64,000 nucleotides of DNA from Ryuthela nishihirai (GCA_038380435.1 JAWZYU010000704.1:19026-83025), one strand, 5' to 3'. Positions 1-11,540 are shown, counted from the first letter of the stretch. Numbers and translations are program-made. Notes: a model not told the origin generated them from the letters alone.

Positions 1-325
1 CATCATGATTAAAAAATGAAAGTAGCGTAATGTTCAATATCAGAAAAGCTCAGAAAATGTGGTGTAAACATGAACCTCATCGCAAGTAGCTCAGCTGCTA
101 TATCTGGAATTTGCTGTCAGCCATAATCTTCAATTATATTTAAAGCAACTTCCAATGACTGACTCCTTGATATCAAAGATCCATCAAAAGAAGAGATCTC
201 GATCGGAAGAATGGTAGCTCATCGTATATAGTACCAGACATGCCATCAATAGGTCGTAGGTTTGTATCCCAAACTGATGAGAATCCTCCGGATGGGATAC
301 ATACACCTACGACCTCCGAATGAGT
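1..325. other. unannotated left edge with one imperfect hairpin
   Basis: No gene is seen. An inverted repeat pairs 252-270 with 294-314 (arm starts GGTCGTAGG) around a 23-base loop. The arms are about 20 bases with small mismatches. Its role is unknown. Confidence 0.4.
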
Positions 326-712
326 GGATTGGGGTGATTTACCTATGAGCGGCGCTTTTTTTGTACACTATGGGTAAATGTCCAGGTCACAAGGACCCCG
401 AAGGCTCAGAGAAGGTTGGGGGAGGGGACCCACTGGAATAGATGTTGGGAGACAGATGGTAGCCTCCCGTCAAGACCATCCAGCGTGTTCTTTAACGTAC
501 ACAGGCCATGACTCTCCAACACACGGGACCACGGCTTAACGTCCCATACGACAGACGGCTGCCTTTCCAATCCCATCGGTGTCACCCACTGACCGTGGGC
601 ATTGTGGAGAACTTTGCGGGGATAAATCTCGACGCTGACCCAGCTGGGACTCGATCCTGGGAACTATAGATTACGAGCCTGGCACGCTATCGATTGAGCA
701 ACCCCCGCTCCT
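326..712 (-). mobile_element. SINE-1 copy 1, full length
   Basis: The plus strand reads tail first (about 326) to tRNA-like head (ends about 712). It is an older copy with many substitutions. It lies at the C-terminal edge of the hAT transposase relic that continues at 713-956. Confidence 0.85.
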
Positions 713-967
713 CCAAATTAATGAACTTACATTCTGGTGCAACTTGTTTCATACAACCTGCTAGTCCTGTGATATAACCACTCATTTCTTTTCCACTTAA
801 GGTTGTTTTCGGGAAAAAATGTATCAATCATATTAAAAATATACTCACCCGTAATAGAAGTTTTGAGAAGCGTACAAAATAAAATATCGTCAAATATTAC
901 ATCCTAAAATTTTCCACGCACAAAAAGAAGTAATTGAACTAGCCCAGCTACGTCTGTCGATTCATTC

Positions 968-1510
968 GGGGCGGGGGTGGCTCAGTCGGTAGCGCGCCAG
1001 GCTCGTAATCTGTAGTTCCCAGGTTCGAGTCCCACCTGCGTCAGCGTTGAGATTTATCTCCGCTAAATTCCCCGCCCTTCCCACGGTCAGTAGGGGACAC
1101 CGATGGGCTTGGAAAGGCCACCGTCCGTCGGATGGGACGTTAAGCCGTGTGCGGGAGAGCCATACCCTGTGCATGTTAAAGAACACGCTTGATGGCCTTG
1201 ACGGGAGGCTACCATCTGTCTCCCAACAGCTGTTCCAGTGGGTCCCCCAACCTTCTCTGAGCCTTCGGGGTCCTTGTGACCTGGCCATTTAGCCCATGGT
1301 GTGCAAAAAAGTGCCGCTCAGCGGTAAAATAACGCAACGTTAAAGAACACGCTGGATGGTCTTTACGGGAGGCTACCATCTGTCTACCAACAGCTGGTCC
1401 AGTGGGTCCCCTCCCCTATTCTTCTCTGAGCCTTCGGGTCCTTGTGACCTGGCCATTTAGCCCATAGTGTGCAAAAAAGTTCCGCTCAAAGGTAAAACAA
1501 CCCAACCAAC
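968..1510 (+). mobile_element. SINE-1 copy 2, with doubled tail module
   Basis: The head starts at 968 (GGGGCGGGGGTGGCTCAG). The tail module occurs twice, the second unit starting at about 1340. The target duplication TCGATTCATTC at 957-967 is matched by TCGACTCATTC at 1513-1523. The copy is inserted in the hAT transposase relic. Confidence 0.9.
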
Positions 1511-1694
1511 TCTCGACTCATTCACTTGTACGGCAAACCACGGGCTACATTGAATAGCTTGAATGAGTTGATCCTTAATATTAGAGACGATATCTTTAAA
1601 TTTCCTGGAAACTGTGTCATTTGTCAAAGTAATGATTCTGACAAGGTTTGACATTTTTTACCAAACATATAAGAAGCTATTTCTTCTGCTGCTG

Positions 1695-2208
1695 TGGCGG
1701 GGGTGGCTCAGTCTGTAGCGCGCCAGGCTTGTAATCTGTAGTTCCCAGGTTCGAGTCCCAGATGGGCCAGCGTTGAGATTTATCTCCGCAAAATTCCCCG
1801 CCCGCCCAGCCGTCAGTCGGATGGGACGTTAAGCCGTGGCCCCGTGTGCGGGAGAGACGTACCCTATGCACATTAAAGAACACGCTGGATGGCCTTGACG
1901 GGATGCTACCATCTCTCTCCCAACAGCTGTTCCAGTGGGTCCCCTCCCCCAACCTTCTCTGAGCCTTCGGGGTCCAAGTGATCTGGTTATTTAGCCCATG
2001 GTGTGCAAAAAAGTGCCGCTCAGAGGTAAAACAACCCAACGTTAAAGAACAAGCTGGATGGCCTTAACGGGAGGCTACCATCTGTCTCCCAACAGCTGTT
2101 CCAGTGGGTCCCCTCCCCCAACCTTGCTGAGCCTTCGGGGCCCACGTGACCTGGCAATGTAGCCCATGGTGTGGAAAAAGTGCCGCTCAGAGGTAAAACA
2201 ACCCAACA
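1695..2208 (+). mobile_element. SINE-1 copy 3, with doubled tail module
   Basis: The element is flanked by the perfect duplication TCTGCTGCTG at 1685-1694 and 2209-2218. It is inserted in the hAT relic and carries two tail units, the second starting at about 2041. Confidence 0.92.
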
Positions 2209-2574
2209 TCTGCTGCTGAGAGAATGAGTGACTCGCCTGTTGTGTGAGTCTTTTCGGCTTTCGCAGTTTGAAGGCTTACTTTGTAAGACGCTTTAAGTGC
2301 ACTTTCATTTTCTTCTACACCAGAAAAATACTTAATTAAGGTTTTTCTAGTACTGAAGTCTTCCAAAAGACGTTCAAAATAGCTTAAGGGCTGATTTTTT
2401 AAATGCTCATATTTTGTTTCAAATTATCTTCGTAAAAATTACGGTTTCATAGAATTTTGTGACAGGACTTCAGAGCAAACAAGGCATGCAAAGTTTTTGT
2501 ACTTCTCTTCTATGAAAATTTGTACAGTAACTTAAACACTGAATGGATTAATCATGATAACTAAATATAAGTTG

Positions 2575-3130
2575 CGTTGGGTTGTTTTACCTCTGAGCGG
2601 CACTTTTTTGCACACCATGGGCTAAATGGCCAGGTCACATGGACCCTGAAGGCTCAGAGAAGGTTGGGAGAGGGGACCCACTGGAACAGCTGTTGGGAGA
2701 CAGATGGTAGCCTCCCGTCAAGGCCATCCAGCGTGTTCTTTAACGTTGGGTTGTTTTACCTCTGAGAGGCACTTTTTTGCACACCATGGGCTAAATGGCC
2801 AAGTCACATGGACCCCGAAGGCTCAGAGAAGGTTGGGGGAGGGGACCCACTGGAACAGCTGTTGGGAGACGGTTAGTAGCCTACCGTCAAGGCCATCCAG
2901 CGTGTTTTTTAACGTTGGGTAGTTTTACCTCTGAGCGGCACTTTTTTGCACACCATGGGCTAAATGGCCACGTCACATGTACCCCGAAGGCTCAGAGAAG
3001 GTTGGGGGAGAAGACCCACTGGAACAGCTGTTGGGAGACAGATGGAGACCACTGACCCAGCTGGGACTCGAACCTTGGAACTACAGATTACGAGCCTGGC
3101 ACGCTACCGACTGAGCCACCCGCGCCCCTT
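2575..3130 (-). mobile_element. SINE-1 copy 4: three tail modules joined to a truncated head
   Basis: Tail units start at about 2575, 2745 and 2914 (169-170-bp spacing). The central body is deleted, and a head ends at 3130. The left flank is hAT relic DNA and the right flank is module F. No target duplication is seen, which fits a recombinant SINE. Confidence 0.88.
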
Positions 3131-4350
3131 CAGCAGAAGGAGCGTCGTTGCATATCCCTTGCAGGAGAAGAGCAACTTTTCACAGTACCTAGGGAGAGTC
3201 ATTACTACTTGACAGGAAGTTACTTTGTATTAGCAACAGGTGGGATTCTAGACAGGTTTTCTGAGGCCATAAATGTAACCGATAGCCAAAAGCACTGGTC
3301 ACCTAGAATTTTCAGAAAATGGTTCTCAAATCTCGGCTCTCGCAATGCTGAACAGAGTTGAGATTTTGATATGGTTCTACGTGGGTGTGAAAACTCTACA
3401 CAGAACATTTGAGGTCGACGGCATTCAGAATATTCCTTTGGATGCATTGTGCTAAACCAGAGAAGGTATAATAGGCATCATATGTGTATATCTCACAGGG
3501 ATTAAGAGTATTTAAGCTTCCTAAGATATATGGTTTTAAGTTTTAATTATTAGAGAAGTTAGGTTGTTTAATTGCTATGCTTTTACATCTGAATCTTTAT
3601 TTCTTTACTGTAAGTGAATAAATATAAAAGTCATATTGACTCAGTGGATAACAAGAGTTACTAAAAACACTTCGTTGGACAACCTTTTTAGGAGAAGCCG
3701 ACTTTTTAATTACCTGTATATTTATACATTTATCTTCATGATATACTTAATCCCAAGGAAAAGCTGAGTAAGTGATTCTGTTTTATCCTGTTGCGTAGAG
3801 CTGGGTTGGGTTGTTTTACCTCTGAGCGGCACTTTTTTGCACACCATGGGCTAAATGGCCAGGTCACATGGACCCCGAAGGCTCGGAGAAGGTTGGGGGA
3901 GGGGACCCACTGGAACAGCTGTTGGGAGACAGATGGTAGTCTCCCGTCAAGGCCATCCAGCGTTTTCTTTAACGTGCACAGGGAATGACTCTCCCGCACA
4001 CGGGGCCACGGCTTAACGTCCCATCCGAAAAACGACGGCCTTTCGAAGCCTATCGGTGTTCCCTACTGACCGTGGGTGGGCAGGGCGGGGAATTTTGCGG
4101 AGATAAATCTCAACGCTGACCCAGCTGGGACTCGAACCTGGGAACTACAGATTACGAGCCTGGCGCGCTACCGACTGAGCCACCCCCGCCCCAGGAAAAA
4201 CTGAGTAAGTGATTCTGTTTTATCCTGTTGCGTAGAGAATGGGAGGTGGGGTGTAATATAATGCTAAAATGATAAACATATCTCTCCATTTAGAAATTGT
4301 TTTTATGTGTTCAGAAGAGAGATTGATTTTTTCTGATTATAGAAATTACT
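3131..4350 (+). repeat. module F/G, copy 0
   Basis: About 830 bases of unique-looking sequence are repeated nearly exactly at 43199 and 49258, always directly after a SINE-1 head. The module contains AATAAA near 3618 and short frames conserved in all three copies. The SINE copy at 3801-4192 is inserted in it. The right part (module G) ends where the RTE LINE starts at 4351. Confidence 0.85.
3801..4192 (-). mobile_element. SINE-1 copy 5, flanked by 45-bp direct repeats
   Basis: This is a full-length single-tail copy. The 45 bases at 3756-3800 recur at 4193-4237 with one mismatch. That is far longer than the 7-13-bp target duplications of the other copies. Confidence 0.92.
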
Positions 4351-7300
4351 TTTTCTGTTTGCTTCTGGGTTGCCAGCTCTAAGTGAACAGAGGCATGGGA
4401 TACCTTATATCAGCTGGTGGATAATCCTAATCAGAGGCCATCGCAGGTACCTGAACCTTACTTTGCTAGTTGGGCATCGTCAAGCCTAAACTGGAGTAAT
4501 GTGTCTCAGGCAGGCCATATGGTTCTTGAAAAAGTCCACTTGAAAAGGTGGTGCCTGAAGTTCCTACCAGCATCGGTGACTTCAGCCTTTAGCGGAGGAG
4601 GAACAGGTCTTTGCCCCATGCCTGCGATCAGGGGGCTGTTTGATATTGTTGGCCCTACCAATCTCAATAAACCTAATTTCTTTCAAAATCCTACTAATCA
4701 TTTTCTCTCTGCAGGAACGTGGAACGTGAGGACATTACATAGAGATTATTCTCTTGATGTCCTCATGCAGGAATTCCAGCGCTATAACCTAGATATTCTA
4801 GGCTTGCAAGAGACCAGATGGACAGGTAAAGGTGAGATACTTAAAAATAACTTTAAATTTCTCTTTACAGGGAGGGAGGATGGAAAGCATCATCAAGGCG
4901 TGGGTCTGCTGCTCAGCAGACATGCTAGTGATGCTCTTCTAGGATATGAGTGCATTAATGAAAGGTTTCTTACAGCAAAATTTCAGACAAGCATTAAAAA
5001 CTTGAATGTTATCTGCTGTTATGCCCCCACTGAGGATTCTGATGAGGATGAGAAGGATAGGTTTTACAGACAACTTCAGGATATTTTGAATTCTGTCAAG
5101 AAAGGAGATATTACTCTTGTTCTTGGTGACTTCAATGCCAAAGTTGGTACCGACTCTGACCTTTGGGGAGGAGTAATAGGCCCTTTTGGTATTGGTAGCT
5201 GCAATGGCAATGGGCAACGTCTCCTACAGGTAAGTAAACTAAATGGTTTCAGAATAACTAACACATATTACAAACACCGCGACATACATAAATACACATG
5301 GGTCTCACCTGATGGGCTGCATAAGAATATGATTGATTATATATTAATTAACAGCAAATGGGCTAGTTCTGTTAGAAATACCAGGGCATATAGGGGAGCT
5401 GAAATGGGATCTGACCATTACCTTGTTAAAAGTGTCTTGCAACTTAAACTTAAAAAGTGTTGTGCTAGGGTTAAAAAATTTACCTTTAATACTGAAGCTC
5501 TGAAAGACCCAGTTATAGCTAAAGCTTACCATGATAGGTTACTTAGTCATTATGACAGTCATGGTTTGCTTAATACTGAAGTTGAGGAAGAATGGGGCCA
5601 TTTTAAACAGGCTTTTTTGGAAACTAACAGTACTCTTTTAGGGAAAAAGGAGCAGAGGAGGCAGAATTATTTAAGTGATAAGGCACTTGAGCTTATTTCA
5701 GAAAGAAGGAACTGCAGGAATGTCCTTAATCAGTACCCTACTAGTCCTAATAGAAAGCATTACAAAGAACTTAATAAACGTGTAAAGGATCAGTTAGCTA
5801 CTGATAAGAATCTTTGGCTTGATGGCCTTGCTGACAAAGCTGAGGAAGCAGTTAGACAGCACAACAGCAGAGAGCTGTACCAGATAGTTAATGTTTTGTG
5901 TGGTAGAAAACGAACAGGTATACAGGGATTGAAGGATAAACAAGGCAAGGTTATAGAAGGTGAGGATTCTGTCATGGCTAGGTGGGCTGAGCATTTCAGT
6001 GATGTTCTAAACAATGTGGTTAGTTCTACTCCCATTGTTTGCAATGATGATAGATGCATTGGTGGCTTTAATGTTGGCCCTATAACACAATCTGAAGTTA
6101 GTTTGGCTATTTCTAAACTTAAACTTCATAAATCCCCAGGGGTGGATGAAATTACTACAGAAATGCTCAGAGCTGGGAATGTTTTGGTTACCACTTGGAT
6201 GACTGAAATTTTGAATAACTTTTATGATAAAGGCATGGTTCCTAAAGATTTTACCAGAGCTATTATTATCCCTATTTTCAAAAAAGGTGATCACAGTTCT
6301 TGTGATAACTATAGGGGTATCAGCCTACTCTCTGTTCCAGGTAAAGTTCTTTCCATGATTGTGCTTAATAGAATTAAGAATCTGGTTGACAGGCAATTGC
6401 GTGATGAGCAATGTGGATTCAGAAGTGGTAGGGGATGTGTAGATCAGATATTTTCACTTAGGCAGATTCTTGAGAAATGTTTAGAGTTTCAGAAACCTTT
6501 GGTTGCTAGCTTTGTTGATTTCAAAAAGGCTTTCGACTCTGTTGATCGTCATAATTTGTGGTTGATTGTGAGATCATATGGTATACCAGACAAATTAGTT
6601 AACATAATGAAAGCTCTCTATAATAACACTGAGTCATGTGTGAGGGTTGGTAAGTCTTGTAGCAATTGGTTTAGCATTACTTCTGGTGTTCGACAAGGGT
6701 GCATTTTGTCTCCTTTTCTCTTTAGTTTGGTTGTTGATTATGTTATGCGAAATTCACTTCAAGGGAAAGCTTTTGGCCTTAAATGGGCTGGAGGTAGGAA
6801 AATTTCTGATTTAGATTATGCTGATGATTTAGCCCTTTTGGCAACTGATGTTGATGAGATGAACTCTTTCATTCGAGCTGTTGATGAGACTGGTAGTAGA
6901 GTAGGTTTGGTTATAAACAGAGAGAAAACTAAAGTGATGAAAATTGGTCAGGCAGGTTGTGATTCAGTTAATCTGAATGGTTGCAGTCTTGAGCAGGTGT
7001 CACAGTTTAATTACCTTGGGAGCTGCGTAACTGATACTGGTGATGTGCGGCATGAGATTAACAGACGAATAGGTATTGCTGCCGGGACTTTTAAGAATCT
7101 ATGGAGATTGTGGAGAAATAGCGTATACACCTAAAGACTAAAATTAGACTGTATAATAGTTTGGTTCTTTCTAGGGTTAGTTATGGTAGTGAAACTTGGA
7201 CGCTGTATAAGCAAGATAACAGGAAACTAGATGCTTTTGATTCTAGATGCTTACGCAGTATCTTGGGTATTAGGTGGTTTAACTTTGTAACTAATGATGA

Positions 7301-7624
7301 GGTTAGGCAAAGGAGTCTGCAACCTCCTTTAAGCAGCATATTGCGCAGAGAGAGACTCCGCTGGTTTGGCCATGTTGCCCGTATGGATAATTATAGATTG
7401 GCGAATAGGGTTATGAACAGTGTGCCTAGAGGCCTCAGAAGGAGGGGGAGACCTAGGATGCGGTGGGCAGACAATGTCAAACAGGACCTTGTTAGAATTG
7501 GTGTACAGTGGCCAGATGCAGCAGATGTAGCTCAGGACAGATATGCTTGGAGAATTAAACTGCGCAGTCTGGTTGGACCTCCGTAGCCCATGGCTGCTTG
7601 AGGATGATGATGATGATGATGATG
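4351..7624 (+). mobile_element. RTE-clade non-LTR retrotransposon, copy 1 (5' truncated)
   Basis: About 3.27 kb, ending in a (GAT)n tail at 7603-7624, as is typical of RTE elements. Compared with the copy at 53002-56604 it lacks roughly the first 400 bases of 5' UTR. It interrupts module G. The uninterrupted site is seen at about 51570 in the paralogous module, and no clear target duplication can be read. Two-thirds of the element is one long frame with a single base loss near its end, so it is young. Confidence 0.93.
4618..7586 (+). pseudogene. RTE endonuclease/reverse transcriptase polyprotein, one frameshift
   Basis: The protein would nick target DNA and reverse-transcribe element RNA at the nick. 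The N-terminal APE-type endonuclease shows GTWNVRTLH, LQETRW, CYAPTED, GDFNAKVG and GSDHYLV. The reverse transcriptase shows CDNYRGISLLSV, QCGFRSGRGCVDQIF, FVDFKKAFDSVD, GVRQGCILSPFLF and the catalytic DYADD. The C-terminal part has RLRWFGHVARM and PRMRWADNVKQDL. The frame is open from upstream of 4618 to 7134, then resumes shifted at 7161-7586. Comparison with the second copy shows one missing G near 7123. The first well-placed ATG shared with copy 2 is at 4618. It is near-intact but probably inactive as read; the shift could be a sequencing error. Confidence 0.9.
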
Positions 7625-7795
7625 ACTGCTACGGTAATTCCAATGTAGAAAGTGAAAGGTTCCTGCAAAGCGTTATGATGGGTAGCCTAAGGGCGTGAAT
7701 TTAAAATTCCGATTAATCAGTCTTGCGAAATTTATTATGAATGACATCTAGTTATTTAAGTGATCATATGCTATTAATTTTTAGCGACCTTACAC
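7625..7795 (+). repeat. module LP, 5' end only (copy 0)
   Basis: The sequence following the RTE tail matches the start of module LP at 44640 and 51577, and in reverse at 25620. It carries the empty TTAA site (7713-7716) that a piggyBac-like MITE occupies in the 44.7-kb copy. The match stops at the small palindrome near 7790. Confidence 0.8.
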
Positions 7796-8401
7796 GTGAC
7801 CTTCGAGACTCAAGGCCTTTGCAGTCTAAAGTGACGTCACATCCTGTGGATCTACAGTGCTTCCTGCGTACGTAGTACTACCGTCGCAAATCGAGCATTT
7901 ACTTTTTTTTTTATAAGTTCGGTGGGCATTTTTGTTTGATAATGTTCTCAAAAACTGATTGACATTGTATGATTATATTGTACATATGTACATTAGTGTA
8001 ATATTTTTATGACAAACCTTCAAATAAGGAAGACGTTGAAACTAAAATAGATCTTGATTTGTAATTGTGCTAAATTGATGACTCAAAATGCAGAGTAATC
8101 GTCGTTTAACGTTCTCTGAACTTGTATAACGGTATATAAATTAGCAGGAGTGTCATATTCGGTTCTACATATAATTACATTGACACAATATATTTAAAAA
8201 TAAGGTAAAATGCGAATAATTACTCGGTTATATATTAACAAAAATAAAATAATTTCCTTCACATATTTTTCCTGATAAATGCTGTCAGTAACTAATCCAG
8301 TTTTTTGAACCATTCATAATATAATCGTGACATAAACTGTCATGGAAAATTAATCTGTTATAGTAAAAGAAAAAAAAAACACAAAAATTCTTCAGAACAA
8401 T
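7796..8401. other. gene-free AT-rich stretch with THAP-promoter-like segment
   Basis: Bases 7785-7855 resemble the reverse complement of the THAP gene promoter at about 12790-12860, including a TGACGTCA box at 7832-7839. Nothing coding follows. The rest is AT-rich with no recognised feature. Confidence 0.4.
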
Positions 8402-8878
8402 TTTATTGACAAATGTGAACTACAAATTAATGATATAATGTAATAGGTTTAACTGTAACAATTGCAGCTATGATTTAATTGAAATAATTTTTCTTAGTGA
8501 TTATATCACTGAATTTATAGGACATGGATACCTCTGTTGGATGTAGGAGTAGCAGAGAGATATGCTGGTAAATTTGGGAGTTTTGACGGAATGCTACCAG
8601 GAATTAGTCTGGGGACTTTCAATTGCACAGTAACGGTCTTACCAGTTTTCTCATCGAATGCACTTGAACATCTTTGAATATTACTCTCTTTGAATTGTAA
8701 TTCACAAACCTAGAGAGAAAGATGAATACCATTAAGTGTGTTGTGCTTTATATGTTAAATTTTTTTTTGTCTGATTGTTACTGATCAATTAAGCTTAAAC
8801 TGCAACACTGTGGTGTTACTCCAGTTATAGCAAAATTTAAAACAAAAGTTACAGACTTGAATGCCATCCCCCCCCCCC

Positions 8879-10730
8879 CGGGAGGACTCTTATGAGAATG
8901 AGAAGGATGTTTTACAAAAAAGCTTCAGGATATTTTGAATTCTGTGAAGAAAGGAGATATTTCTGTTGTACTAGGTGACTTCAATGATAAAGTTGATACT
9001 GACTCTGCCCTTTGGGCAGGAGTTTTAGGTCCCTTTGGCATTGGACATTTCAATGGCAATGGGAAAGTCTCCTACAGGTAAGTAAACTTAATGGTTTATG
9101 AATAACTAACACATACTACAAACATCGGGGCATTTATAAATATACGTGGGTTTCACTTGATTTGCACAGGAATATGAGAGATTATATACTGCTCGCAAAA
9201 ATTAGGGGATATTTCAAAATGAATATGAAGCGAAAAATATCCCCTAATTTTTTTGAGCAGTATATTTTAATTAACAGCATATGGGCTAGTTCAGTTAGGA
9301 ATACCAGTTCATACAGGGGAGTAGAAATTTGGTCTGACCATTGGTCAAGTGTCTTACAGCTGAAGCTTAAGAAATGTTGTGCTAAGATTAAGAAAATTTC
9401 CTTCAACACTGAAGGTCTGAAAGATCCAGATATAACCAAAGCATACCATGATAGGCTACTTAGTCATTACGACAATCGTGGTTTGCTTACTGCTGAAGTC
9501 GAGAAGGAATGGGATCAGTTTAAACAGGCTTTTCTTGAAACCAACAGTACTCTTTTGGGTAAAAGGTAACAGAGGAAACAAAATTATTTGAGTGATAAGG
9601 CTACAGAACTTATTTCTGAAAGAAGGAAGTGCAGGATTAATATGAATCAACACCCTACTAGTCCTAACAGAAGGCATTACAACTAGTTTAATAAACATGT
9701 AAAAGATCAGTTAACAGCTGATAAGAATCTTTGGTTTCATAGCTTGGCTAACAAAGCAGAGGAAGCAGTTAGACAGCACAACAGCAGAGGGTTGTACCAG
9801 ATTATTAATGTTCAATGTGGGAAGAAACAGACAGGACCTTTTCTCTTTAGTTATTGATTATGTAATGCGAAATTCTTTGCAAGGGAAAGATTTTGGCCTT
9901 AAATGGTCTAGAGATTTCAAAATTTCTGATTTAGATTATGCAGATGATTTGGCCCTGTTGGCTACTGATGTTGATGAGATGAATTCGTTCATTAGGGATG
10001 TTGATCAGATTGGTAATAGAGTAGGTTTGGTGATAAACAGAGAAAACACTAAAGTGATGAAAATTGGTCAGGCAGATGGTGTTTTAGAGGCTTTGAATGG
10101 ATGTACTATTGAGCAAGTGTCTCAGTTTAGTTATCTTAGGAGCTACGTAACATGTGGTGATGTGCAGTATGAGATAAATAGAAGAATAGGGATTGCTGCT
10201 GGGACTTTTAAGAATCTATGGAGAGTATGGAAAAATAGGCATATACACCTAAAGACTAAAATTAGGCTGTATAATAGTTTGGTTCTTTCTAAGGTTAGTT
10301 ATGGTGGCGAAACATGACCCTTTGTTAGCAGGATAACAAGAAATTTGATGCCTTTGATTCTAGATGCTTACACAATATCTTGGGCATTACATGGTTTGAC
10401 TTTGAAAGCAATGATGAGGTTAGATGAAGGGAGTCTTTTGAGAAGCATATTTTGCAGAGAGAGAGAGACTGTGTTAGTTTGGCCATGTTGCCCGTATGCA
10501 TAGCTGCAGATTGGCAAAGAGCATTATGAACAGTGTACCTAAGAATCAGAAAAAGGGGAAGACCTAGGATGCAATGAGCAGACAATGTCAAACAGGACCT
10601 TGGTAGAATTGGCCTAGAGTTGGCAAATGCAGCAGCTGTAGCTCAAAAAAGACAAGTCTGGTGTGGAAAATTACACAGTCTGGTTGGACCTCCATAGCCA
10701 AAGGCTGCATGAGGATTTTGTATGTATGTA
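8879..10730 (+). mobile_element. old RTE-clade LINE relic with internal deletion
   Basis: It is clearly homologous to the two younger RTE copies but has many substitutions, stops and indels. It begins within the endonuclease domain. A deletion near 9838 removes about 0.8 kb, joining the linker region directly to the RT segment just before FSLVIDYVMRNSLQGK. The catalytic LDYADD motif is still readable. The C-terminus is degenerate, and the element ends near 10730 without the (GAT)n tail. A 72-bp MITE sits at 9189-9260. Confidence 0.88.
9189..9260. mobile_element. 72-bp mariner-type MITE (foldback)
   Basis: Termini CTGCTCGCAAAAATTAGGGG and its reverse complement (one or two differences) make almost the whole element. 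It is flanked by TA (9187-9188 and 9261-9262). The intact LINE copies lack it at the corresponding site, which proves insertion. Confidence 0.88.
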
Positions 10731-11540
10731 TATATTTTATAAAAATAGTAAGTAAAAATTATTGTAAATGGTCAAAAGTCCAAATATGTCAACAAATAAA
10801 GTTTCTCTGTGTTTCAAGAGATGCAAACTTGAATTGTATTGTTCAAGTGATTTGAATAATTGGAAAAAGTTTTGGATGCATTCAAATATATCTTGAATTA
10901 CAAATATAGCACAATGATGAATTTGTATTATGCATTAGTTTATTCCTACAGTATTTATGGTATCAGTTTAAGAAACACTAATACTAGAAACTTTCTATAC
11001 CTTGCAGAAACCTAATTTGAGACATATTTTACAGTTGACTTATAATGATCCAGTAAAAAATTTCCTTTTTCACCTCTATGATTTCTGTATATAAACAATT
11101 CTGTTATGTATATTTTTTGGGGAAATGATCACTCACTACATAATTTACGTTACACAGGCACTCATTATTTATTCATTATGCACAAATTTTACCGTACGAC
11201 TATGGCATTCAAACATTAACTAATGAATGGTATATAACCTGTTCTCTTGAAAAATGATTGAAACTAACTAAAACATTAAATCTCTGAGGAAACTGTGAAA
11301 ATCAGATTCTGATATTTCCCAAGGGTATTATGAAAATAAACCTTAAATTTACATGTCATCCAAATTATTAATGAGTGACAAATGCTCTGTTCTCTATAAC
11401 ATATGTTGGTTTGTGATCACTATTTCTTAAACCTATATTTCACATAACTAAATACTCATATTCAATACCCTCCCTCAGCAAAAAATAACCACGATGCAAA
11501 CAGGAAGGATAAAAAAACTAATTGTGATTAAACATATAGC
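10731..11540. other. AT-rich THAP-intron DNA, no feature seen
   Basis: It starts with a TATG/TA-rich microsatellite-like run after the LINE relic. No conserved frame, RNA gene or repeat shared with the rest of the window is visible. Confidence 0.4.

Larger units (their letters stand above)
713..2570 (-). pseudogene. hAT transposase relic (ZBED/Charlie-like), split by two SINEs
   Basis: Three minus-strand pieces read in order as one decayed transposase. The piece at 2219-2570 has a BED-finger-like N-terminus (LVCSEVL) and then KNQPLSYFERLLEDF. The piece at 1524-1684 has NDTVSRKFKDIVSNIKDQL and AVQVNES. The piece at 713-956 continues with VAGLVQLL-like sequence and ITGLAGCMKQVAPECKF. This order matches hAT-family proteins related to ZBED5/SCAND3. 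Two SINE-1 copies, each with a target duplication, interrupt it, and there are several stops and frameshifts, so it is not functional. The right edge near 2570 is set by another SINE. The family assignment is by pattern recognition; a protein search would confirm it. Confidence 0.75.

Noticed and set aside
271..300. Hammerhead ribozyme (CTGATGAG near 273)
   Set aside because: The required GAAA partner and stem II/III arrangement are missing.
968..1040. tRNA genes at each SINE-1 head
   Set aside because: A and B boxes are present but the acceptor stem is not complementary and there is no 3' tRNA end. These are SINE heads.
4417..4617. Upstream extension of the RTE protein from GTG at 4417
   Set aside because: The matching frame in the second copy has a stop (at about 53549) just before its first ATG, so the extension is probably untranslated.
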